From NCBI GenBank assembly GCA_021730945.1, contig JAKFYH010000042.1:1-64000 (forward strand): a DNA stretch of 64,000 nucleotides. The letters are read 5' to 3'. The stretch is from Acidobacteriota bacterium (GTDB lineage: Bacteria; Acidobacteriota; Vicinamibacteria; Vicinamibacterales; UBA2999). Every line of letters starts with the position of its first letter. Position 1 is the first letter of the stretch. Both the position numbers and the translations under genes were made by a program. A model generated the notes under the pieces. That model saw only the letters and a program-made list of their open reading frames with translations, did not search any database and was not told the origin of the DNA. This document shows positions 51,324 through 58,262 of this stretch, piece by piece.

Positions 51324-53678
51324 ATGAGCAGCACCCCACCGGGTCGGCGAAAGTCGGATCGATCGACATTCTTGACGATGCCGGTGTCGGCGCGGTTGTT
51401 CGTGGTGATGGTCATCGTCACCGGCGCCGTCTGCCTGGCCGATGCGGCGCGACAGCTGCCGCCGCGCGACCTGGGGCTGTCCCTGGTATTGCTGGCGCTG
51501 GCGGTGGTCACCTCAACGGCCAAGATCGAGTTGCCGCTTGGGCGCAGCAATTCCAACCTGTCGCTGTCGCATGCGGTGAATTTCTGGGCCCTCTTCGTGG
51601 TCGGCCCGGCGCCCACGGTTATCATCACCGCCATCAGCGCGTGGGCCCAGTGCACGTTGCGCGCCGCCAATCGCAACCCCCTGCACCAGGTCGTGTTCAG
51701 CGTGGCGTCGTTGACGACCACGGTGTGGGTGGCCGGCCTGCCCCTGAGCATGGTCATGGGCGAGGGGCCGTCAAGCTTTGCGGCGCTGGCGCAGGCCGCC
51801 GCCGTGGTGGCGCCGATCTACTTCTTCATCAACACGGCGCTCGTCGCCACCGCCATCGCGCTGTCGACCGGCCAGCCGGTGGTGCGGATCTGGCATCGCA
51901 ACTTCCTCTGGAGCGCGCCCAGCTACCTGGCCGGCGCGGCGCTGGCGGCGGCGGCCGCGGCGGCGTGGCAGCGCGGTCTGTTTGTCTGGCTGGCGCTGCT
52001 GGCGGTTCCTCTCTACCTGGTGTTTCGCAGCTACCACACGGTGGTGGCCCGGCTGCGAGAGGAGCAGGACGAAACCCGCCGGGCCATGGAGGTCCAGCTC
52101 GCCACGATTGAGGCGCTGGCGCTGGCGATTGAGGCCAAGGCCGGCTGCACGCCCGAGCACATCCGCTCGATCCAGCACTACGCGGCGACCCTGGCCGAAG
52201 CGATGAACCTCTCCGACCAGGACGTGCAAGCCGTGCGCACGGCGGCGCTCCTGCACGATGTCGGCAACATGGCGGTGCCCGAACACATTCTCGCCAAGCC
52301 AGACGCGCTGACGCCGGAGGAGTTCGATCGCGTCAAGGTCCACCCGCGCGCCGGCGCCGAGATCCTGCGCAAGGTGCCGTTTGGCGGGCCGGTGGCGGAG
52401 CTGGTGCTCTGCCATCACGAGCGGTGGGACGGCCTGGGCTACCCGAGCGGCCTGCGCGGCGAGGCGATTCCCATCGGCGCGCGCATCCTGGCCATCGCCG
52501 ATTGCTACAGCACGCTGCAGACCGAACGGCCCTACCGGCCATCGCGTACGGCGGTGGCCGCGGTGGCGGTGCTGCGCGAGAACGCGGGCACGGCATTTGA
52601 CCCCAAGCTGGTGGAGCTGCTGATCGAGCGGCTTCACTTGACCTCGGCGGTGCCGGTCGAACCGTCCGTTGAGCCGGGCGTGCTGCAGGACATTACCGGC
52701 ACCCACCGAGAGGAACAGACGCTGTACGAGATCGCCCAGGCCCTGGGCTCGAGCCTGGCGATCGAGGATGCGATGGTGCTGATTCACGGCAAGGTCAGCC
52801 GGCTGGTGCCGTTTGAAACCTGCGCCCTGTTCCTGGGCAACGAAGCCGACGGCTACACCTGCCGCTACGCCCATGGTCCCGGGACCGAGTCGCTGTTTGC
52901 CTGGCCCGCCCGATCATGGGACGCCCTGGCGCGGCAAATCCCGGCCTGCGCCGACGGCCGCGCCGGCCAGGGCCAGGATCTCGCGGCGCTGCTGGCCTGC
53001 CCGCTGGTGAACGACGGCCAGCGCCTCGGCGCCCTGGTCGTGTACCACACGGTGCCCGATTGCTTCACCGACGAGCACCGGCGCGTGCTCGGCCGGGTCA
53101 GCGAGCAGGCGGCCGCCGTGATCCACAACTCGACCCGCTACGAGCGGACGCAGCACGAGTCGCAAACCGACGCGCTGACGGCCCTGCCCAACCGCCGCGC
53201 CTTCGATCACCAGTTCGCGCTCGGCCTGGCCCGCGCCGCCGCCACCGGCACCAGCGCCAGTGTGATCGTGCTCGACCTGGATCGGCTGAAGGAGATCAAC
53301 GACACCTACGGTCACGACGCCGGCGACCGGGCGCTGCGGACCATCGGCACGGTCTTGCGCTCGACGGTTCGCGAGAGCGACCTGTGCGCGCGTTTCGCCG
53401 GCGACGAGTTCATGGTGGTGCTGTGGGACTGCGATCCCGCGCGCGAGCAGCAGCGGGTGGCGGACATCCAGCGGGCGGTCAGCGCCGCGCCGTTCGAGCC
53501 GCGGCCGGGCGTCCGGCTCGCGCTGTCGATCAGCGCCGGCTGCGCGCGCTTCCCCGCCGACGGCCTGGCCTTCCCCGACCTGTTGCTGGTCGCCGACGAA
53601 CGGATGTATCGCGACAAGGCCGGCCGCCGCTCACGCAACTCCGGGCACGCGGCACGAGCCGATCGAACGGCCTCCTAA
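51324..53678 (+). CDS. Membrane HD-GYP - GAF - GGDEF cyclic-di-GMP protein
   Basis: 784 residues from the ATG at 51324. Six or seven hydrophobic segments (about 20-240; VVMVIVTGAVCLA, AVNFWALFVVGPAP…) form a MASE-like sensor. The HD-GYP domain (about 255-430) has LLHDVGNMAVPE (HD, with the usual HDxGK lysine replaced by Asn) and HHERWDGLGYPSGLRG. A GAF domain (about 470-620) follows. The GGDEF domain (about 640-775) reads KEINDTYGHDAGDRAL and CARFAGDEFMVVLW, an AGDEF variant. Either domain may be active or only bind ligand. Rare order: hydrolase before cyclase. Confidence 0.85.
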   Translation: MSSTPPGRRKSDRSTFLTMPVSARLFVVMVIVTGAVCLADAARQLPPRDLGLSLVLLALAVVTSTAKIELPLGRSNSNLSLSHAVNFWALFVVGPAPTVIITAISAWAQCTLRAANRNPLHQVVFSVASLTTTVWVAGLPLSMVMGEGPSSFAALAQAAAVVAPIYFFINTALVATAIALSTGQPVVRIWHRNFLWSAPSYLAGAALAAAAAAAWQRGLFVWLALLAVPLYLVFRSYHTVVARLREEQDETRRAMEVQLATIEALALAIEAKAGCTPEHIRSIQHYAATLAEAMNLSDQDVQAVRTAALLHDVGNMAVPEHILAKPDALTPEEFDRVKVHPRAGAEILRKVPFGGPVAELVLCHHERWDGLGYPSGLRGEAIPIGARILAIADCYSTLQTERPYRPSRTAVAAVAVLRENAGTAFDPKLVELLIERLHLTSAVPVEPSVEPGVLQDITGTHREEQTLYEIAQALGSSLAIEDAMVLIHGKVSRLVPFETCALFLGNEADGYTCRYAHGPGTESLFAWPARSWDALARQIPACADGRAGQGQDLAALLACPLVNDGQRLGALVVYHTVPDCFTDEHRRVLGRVSEQAAAVIHNSTRYERTQHESQTDALTALPNRRAFDHQFALGLARAAATGTSASVIVLDLDRLKEINDTYGHDAGDRALRTIGTVLRSTVRESDLCARFAGDEFMVVLWDCDPAREQQRVADIQRAVSAAPFEPRPGVRLALSISAGCARFPADGLAFPDLLLVADERMYRDKAGRRSRNSGHAARADRTAS

Positions 53679-55756
53679 CCGCCGGCCTTGCCCGACGCGG
53701 TCGTCGCTGCCGCCGGCTGCAGGTACTTGTTGAACCAGTTCACGTAGCGCTGCAGGCGGTCGCGCTCGTAGCTGGGAATCGTCAGGCCGTGGAACTGCCC
53801 AGGGTAGACCACCAGCTGCGTGTCCACGCCGAGGCTCTTCAGCGCCTGGTACATCTGCTCGCCGCCGGCAATCGGCACGTTGAAGTCCTTCTCGCCACCC
53901 ATGAACAGCGTCGGGGTCTTGATCTTGTCGGCGTTGAAGAAGCCGTGCGACATCTTGATCCACGCCTCCTTGTTCTTCCACGGCTGGCCAAGTTCCTGAT
54001 CGTACTGAACGATGTACTGGTCAACCCCGTAGAGGGACATGTACAGCGCCACGCCGGCGCCGCTCACCGCCGCCTTGAAGCGCGTGTCGGTGGCGATCGT
54101 CGCGTCGGTCGAAATGCCGCCGTAGCTCCAGCCGCCGATGCCCAGCCGATTGGGATCGGCAATCCCCTGCCGCACCGCTTCGTCCACGGCGCCGAGCAGG
54201 TCGGCGACTTCAAGATTGCCCCAATCGCCGAGGATCGCCTTCTGGAAGGCGGTGCCGCGGCCGGCGCTGCCGCGATAGTTGATGGCCAGCACCACGTAGC
54301 CGTTGGCGGCGAGGAATTCGCGATCGAAATTGAAGGCGTGCTGATCCTGCCCGTTCGGGCCGCCGTGCACGATCAACAGCGTTGGATACTTCGTGCCGGC
54401 GGTGAACCCGGCCGGCTTGACGATCAGGCCGTGGACATCCGCGCCGTCCTTGCTCTTCGACTGGAAGTCCTCGGTGGTCGCCAGTTGCAACTCGGCGAGC
54501 AGCGGGTCGTTGTGCCGGGTCAGCTGGCGGAGGTTCGCGCCTTCGAGCGCGTAGACCTCGTTGAGGCGCGTCGCCTCGGCTGCCAGCACCGCGAAGTTGC
54601 CGTCCTTGCCGGGACTGGGCGAGCTGATCACGCGCCGGCCGGTGCTGCGCCGCTGCGCCGTGGCGTTCGGATTCTCGGCGGGCACGGTGGCCAGGTGATT
54701 GGTCCGGTCGTCCTGCAACAGGAACGAAAGGTGCTGGCCGTCGGCGGACCACGCGATGCTGGAGACCGCGCGGTCGAGCGACGGCATGTAGATTGGCGGC
54801 TTGGCCGCCGGCCCGGCCGCAGCGGGCGGATTGGACGGCACGACGATTAACTTGCCCATCGAGTACTGCGCAAACCGATCGGTGTCGCCAATCACGACTG
54901 CCAGGCGGGAGCCATCCGGACTCCAGGCCGGTCGTCCCGCTTCGCCCTCCGCGGTCTTGGTGATCTGCCTGGGCTCCGCGCCGGTCCGCGCTTCGACGAC
55001 CCACAGGTCTTCATTCGACGTGCGATCCGGATCGGCGTGACCGCGCTTGCTCAAGAAGGCGATCTGCTTGCCATCGGGTGACCACGACGGGCTGAGGTCA
55101 TCGGTGTTGCCCTTGGTGATCATCGTCGCCGTCTTCGACGCGAGGTCGAACATGCCGATGTGACTGTAAAGGTCCTGGAGGTAGCCGGTGCGGTCTTCCT
55201 TGAAATGGTAGCGATCGATCACAATCGGCGGCGTGGTCTTGCGCTTCCAGCCGTCCAGCTTCTCCGGCTCGTCGGCGGGATCCTCATCGCCGGCGACAAA
55301 TGCGATCCGCGTGCTGTCGGGCGACCACTGAATGTCGCCGACGCCGCCCTTGACGTCGCTCACCCGCTGTGCCTCGCCGCCGGCGCGGTTCAGCAGCCAG
55401 ATCTGGCCGCCTTTCTTCTTTTCCTCGTCACTCCCGCGCGAGGCGACAAACGCGAGGTACTGGTTGTCGGGACTCCAGCGCGGCGACGACTCATTGTCGG
55501 GCGACGAGGTCAACTGCAGTTGCTGGCTGCCGTCCCACTTGACCATCCAGAGATCGGTGTTGCGGCGGTCCTTGTCGGCATCAATCGTGGTCACGGTGTA
55601 GGCCACCCAGGCGCCGTCGGGCGACCGCTGCGGATCGCCCACGCTCAGGATCCTGGAATGGTCGTCCAGCACCAGCGCCCGCCGGGTCTGCGCGCCGGGC
55701 GAAAGAGCTGCCGATAGGGCCAGGACCAAGCTGAGACCGATGACGGGTTTGATCAT
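53675..55756 (-). CDS. Exported S9 prolyl oligopeptidase-family peptidase
   Basis: 693 residues. Signal peptide (VIGLSLVLALSAALSPGAQ), a seven-bladed PD40/TolB-like propeller (SPDGAWVAYTV, SPDNQYLAFVAS, SPDSTRIAFVAG, SPDGKQIAFLS) and a C-terminal alpha/beta hydrolase with the catalytic triad GGWSYGGI (Ser), GGEKDFNVP (Asp) and GQFHGL (His). It removes dipeptides or cleaves short peptides. The ATG at 55756 is preceded by TATAGT 6 nt away. The stop overlaps the convergent GGDEF gene by 4 bp. Confidence 0.9.
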   Translation of the reverse strand: MIKPVIGLSLVLALSAALSPGAQTRRALVLDDHSRILSVGDPQRSPDGAWVAYTVTTIDADKDRRNTDLWMVKWDGSQQLQLTSSPDNESSPRWSPDNQYLAFVASRGSDEEKKKGGQIWLLNRAGGEAQRVSDVKGGVGDIQWSPDSTRIAFVAGDEDPADEPEKLDGWKRKTTPPIVIDRYHFKEDRTGYLQDLYSHIGMFDLASKTATMITKGNTDDLSPSWSPDGKQIAFLSKRGHADPDRTSNEDLWVVEARTGAEPRQITKTAEGEAGRPAWSPDGSRLAVVIGDTDRFAQYSMGKLIVVPSNPPAAAGPAAKPPIYMPSLDRAVSSIAWSADGQHLSFLLQDDRTNHLATVPAENPNATAQRRSTGRRVISSPSPGKDGNFAVLAAEATRLNEVYALEGANLRQLTRHNDPLLAELQLATTEDFQSKSKDGADVHGLIVKPAGFTAGTKYPTLLIVHGGPNGQDQHAFNFDREFLAANGYVVLAINYRGSAGRGTAFQKAILGDWGNLEVADLLGAVDEAVRQGIADPNRLGIGGWSYGGISTDATIATDTRFKAAVSGAGVALYMSLYGVDQYIVQYDQELGQPWKNKEAWIKMSHGFFNADKIKTPTLFMGGEKDFNVPIAGGEQMYQALKSLGVDTQLVVYPGQFHGLTIPSYERDRLQRYVNWFNKYLQPAAATTASGKAGG

Positions 55757-55762
55757 GCGGTG

Positions 55763-55786
55763 ACTATAGACGGTGTCAGACACCGT
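55763..55786 (-). promoter_or_regulatory. -10 box TATAGT with adjoining palindrome, S9 promoter
   Basis: Minus-strand TATAGT (55768-55763) is 6 nt before the ATG at 55756. A perfect palindrome ACGGTGTCAGACACCGT (55770-55786) lies directly upstream in the -10/-35 spacer. It may be an operator for a dimeric regulator. Confidence 0.5.
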
Positions 55787-55942
55787 TCCAAATTCTGCGT
55801 ACCCTGGGGAGCCGCTACCGCAGATGGGGTATCCTCTCGTCCAGCCAGCTGAGCCGACGGGTGGTCTGCAGACGCCCGCCGTGCGGAAGTCAGCTGGAAG
55901 GAGCAGCATCCCGCTGCCCCTCAGCGTCCTGGGAGGTTTGAT

Positions 55943-56365
55943 ATGCGCGTTTCTCGTTTTCTTGCCGCGGCAGGCATGGCCTTGGCCCTTGCTGTCACGA
56001 TGTCGGTCAGCTCGCTGGCGCAGGCCAAGACGGATGAAGACTACGACAAGCTGATGAAGGCGGTTGGCGCGGCCAACGGCGCCATGCGGGGCGCGGCCAA
56101 GGAGCAGAACGCCGCGGGCGTATCGGCCGAAGCCGCAAAGATGGTGGCCCTGTTCAAGGATGCGCAGGCGTTCTGGACGGCCCGTAACAACGCCGAGGCC
56201 GCCGAATGGGCCGGGGCGGCCATGAAGCACGCCGACGCGATCGGCAAGGGCAGCGACATGGGCGCCATGATGGGTGCGATGAAGGAACTGGGCGGCACCT
56301 GCCAGACCTGCCACACCAAGTACCGTGACAAAGACGCGAACGGCTTCATCATCAAGAAGGGCTAG
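55943..56365 (+). CDS. Exported cytochrome c' type (class II) protein
   Basis: 140 residues. Signal peptide (LAAAGMALALAVTMSVSSLAQ), a four-helix-like mature part, and a C-terminal CQTCH heme site followed by TKYRDKD, the class II (cytochrome c'/c556) arrangement. It probably binds one heme in the periplasm and takes part in electron transfer or gas binding. GGGAGG lies 8 nt before the ATG. The stop overlaps the convergent PCuAC-like gene by 4 bp. Confidence 0.85.
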   Translation: MRVSRFLAAAGMALALAVTMSVSSLAQAKTDEDYDKLMKAVGAANGAMRGAAKEQNAAGVSAEAAKMVALFKDAQAFWTARNNAEAAEWAGAAMKHADAIGKGSDMGAMMGAMKELGGTCQTCHTKYRDKDANGFIIKKG

Positions 56366-56739
56366 AACTTGACGACGGCGGTGGCCACGATCTGGACACC
56401 GCCGTCGGTCATCATCGTCACCGTAATCGCGTCGCCTGCCTTCGGTTCGCGCTTCAAGTCGGACAGCCGCAGAAACGTTCCCCCTGCCTTCAACTCCAGC
56501 GACCCGTACGACGACACGGTCGCGTCGCTCACCGGTTTGTCGCCGGCGTAGATTTCCACTTTCCCCGCCGCATCACTCGTCGCCGACGTCACGTAGATGT
56601 CGTACATCGTCGGGTTGTTGATCACGGCGTAGACGGCAACCGTGGCACCGGAGACGACCGCGGTCGCGTCGGCGGCCGACGGCGTGGGCTGAACGGCCGA
56701 CACCAACAGGGCGAGTACGGCAAAGGCGTGGCTGATCAT
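56362..56739 (-). CDS. PCuAC (DUF461)-like exported protein lacking copper ligands
   Basis: 125 residues with a signal peptide (ISHAFAVLALLVSAVQ). The fold features of the copper chaperone PCuAC are visible: AVYAVINNPTMYDIYVTSATS, AGKVEIYAG, GGTFLRLSDLKREPKAGD. In the family the position after K-V-E-(L/I) is H-x-M, and other Met/His residues complete the site; here it is Y-A-G and most Met are absent. It may carry another role or bind a partner. It overlaps the M28 gene start by 4 bp, so the two are coupled. Confidence 0.65.
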   Translation of the reverse strand: MISHAFAVLALLVSAVQPTPSAADATAVVSGATVAVYAVINNPTMYDIYVTSATSDAAGKVEIYAGDKPVSDATVSSYGSLELKAGGTFLRLSDLKREPKAGDAITVTMMTDGGVQIVATAVVKF

Positions 56740-58112
56740 TTGGGCAGTGCCTGCGGCATGTCGGCCACCACGTAGACCATGGCGGCAATCGCGGCTGCGG
56801 CCTTGGACACTTCGGCCGGGGCGATGCGATCGACCGTGTCGGCCGGCGTGTGGTGAATGGTGAAGTACTTCGTGTCGTCACCCGAATACGCCATCATCGG
56901 CACCTTGCCGAGCGTGGCGATGGGCCCAATGTCGGCGCCACCGCCGCCCGGGCCGATATCCTGCAGGCCAAGCGGCGCGAGCAGGGTGGCGATGTCGGCG
57001 ACCATTGCCCGTGCCGCCGCCGAGCCTGAGAAGGCCAGCCGCGAAGGCGCGAACACACCCGAGTCCGACTCCAGAGCCAGGATGTGATTGGCCGCTTCGG
57101 CGGCGTGCTGGTCGCGATAACCGTTGCCGCCGCGCAGACCATTCTCCTCGTTGGTGAACAACACGACGCGCAGCGTGCGCTTCGGCCGGATGTTGAGTTT
57201 CTTCATGAGTCGCGCGGCCTCCCACGTCACGATGCAGCCCACGCCATCGTCGGAGGCGCCGGTGCCCGGATCCCAGGAGTCGAAGTGGCAGCCGACCAGC
57301 ACAATCTCGTCGGGCTTCTCGCTGCCGCGAATCTCGCCGACCACGTTGAATGACTCGACGTCGGGTTCGAAGTGCGCTTCCATCTTGAGGCGCAGCCGCA
57401 CCTTGATGCCGCGGCCGGTCAGCCGCTGAATCCGCAAGGCGTCTTCGACCGCAATCGCGGCGGTGGGAATTTTCGCCACGGTATCGTCGCCGTAGTTCAT
57501 GCCGCCGGTGTGCGGCGTGCGCAGGCCCACTGGTCCCACCGATCGCACCAGCGCGGCCACGGCGCCGTGTTGCGCGGCCATGCGGGCGCCGCCGGAACGG
57601 TAGGCGACCGTTTCGCCGTAGTTGGTGTAGGGCACATTGAACAGGACGATCTTGCCCTTCGCCTCGGCCGACCGCCGGGTCAGCTCCTCGCTGTTGGCAA
57701 CCACCAGCACCTCGGCCTCGATGCCGGCCGGGGGCGTGGCAATGCTGCCGCCCAGTCCGAGCAGCGGGACGATGTGGTGGGGCGGGTTGGTGATCTCGAG
57801 GCTCTCGGCGCCGCGCACCCACTTGGGCACCATGACCCGCTCGGTGCGCACATTTTCAAGGCCATCGGCCTTCATGGTGTCGACCGCCCAGGCGATGGCG
57901 CGACCCAGGTTGTCGGAGCCGCTGATGCGCTGGCCGTAGGTATCGGTGAGTTCGGCCACGCGGTCCCACGCGAACTGGTCGGCGGTCGCCGTACTGATGA
58001 TTTTGGCGGCGTTGGCGCGGAACGGGTCCAGCCAGGCCGGCCGGCCCTGGGCTGAGGGCAACGCGGCGCAGGCGAGACTGAGGAGCACGAACAGGCTGGA
58101 AACTCGTCGCAT
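56736..58112 (-). CDS. Exported M28-family zinc aminopeptidase
   Basis: 458 residues. Signal peptide (SSLFVLLSLACAALPSAQG), a PA-type insertion (about 115-240; AKGKIVLFNVPY) and the M28 catalytic core with VLVGCHFDSWDPGTGASDDGVG (His and bridging Asp), FTNEENGLRGG (Glu pair) and SDSGVF. Likely an aminopeptidase or carboxypeptidase acting outside the cytoplasm. A perfect TATAAT box is 6 nt before the ATG, and the 3' end is coupled to the PCuAC-like gene. Confidence 0.85.
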   Translation of the reverse strand: MRRVSSLFVLLSLACAALPSAQGRPAWLDPFRANAAKIISTATADQFAWDRVAELTDTYGQRISGSDNLGRAIAWAVDTMKADGLENVRTERVMVPKWVRGAESLEITNPPHHIVPLLGLGGSIATPPAGIEAEVLVVANSEELTRRSAEAKGKIVLFNVPYTNYGETVAYRSGGARMAAQHGAVAALVRSVGPVGLRTPHTGGMNYGDDTVAKIPTAAIAVEDALRIQRLTGRGIKVRLRLKMEAHFEPDVESFNVVGEIRGSEKPDEIVLVGCHFDSWDPGTGASDDGVGCIVTWEAARLMKKLNIRPKRTLRVVLFTNEENGLRGGNGYRDQHAAEAANHILALESDSGVFAPSRLAFSGSAAARAMVADIATLLAPLGLQDIGPGGGGADIGPIATLGKVPMMAYSGDDTKYFTIHHTPADTVDRIAPAEVSKAAAAIAAMVYVVADMPQALPK

Positions 58113-58118
58113 CCGCTG

Positions 58119-58124
58119 ATTATA
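58119..58124 (-). promoter_or_regulatory. -10 box TATAAT, 6 nt before the M28 gene
   Basis: Minus-strand TATAAT is followed by CAGCGG and the ATG at 58112; the leader would be absent or a single base. Confidence 0.6.
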
Positions 58125-58184
58125 GGGGCGGCGGCGGCCCTGTCATTAATTGCAACGGAACGGATACAGGAACAGCTTCGATGC

Positions 58185-58257
58185 TATAAGGGTGCCTTAT
58201 CGTTCCGTCCCTCGTAGGCGTCGCGTTGGCACCTGGGGAAACGAGGCATTAAGGAGC
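58185..58257 (+). promoter_or_regulatory. Promoter and leader of the Oar-like receptor
   Basis: TATAAG at 58185-58190 and an AAGGAG ribosome-binding site (58251-58256) 6 nt before the ATG at 58263 define a leader of about 65 nt. This leadered arrangement contrasts with the leaderless-type genes nearby. Confidence 0.45.
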
Positions 58258-58262
58258 TCAGT

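Noticed and set aside
55757-56314. N-terminal extension of the S9 peptidase frame
   Set aside because: It runs antisense to the cytochrome c' gene; the signal peptide begins at 55756, next to a promoter box.
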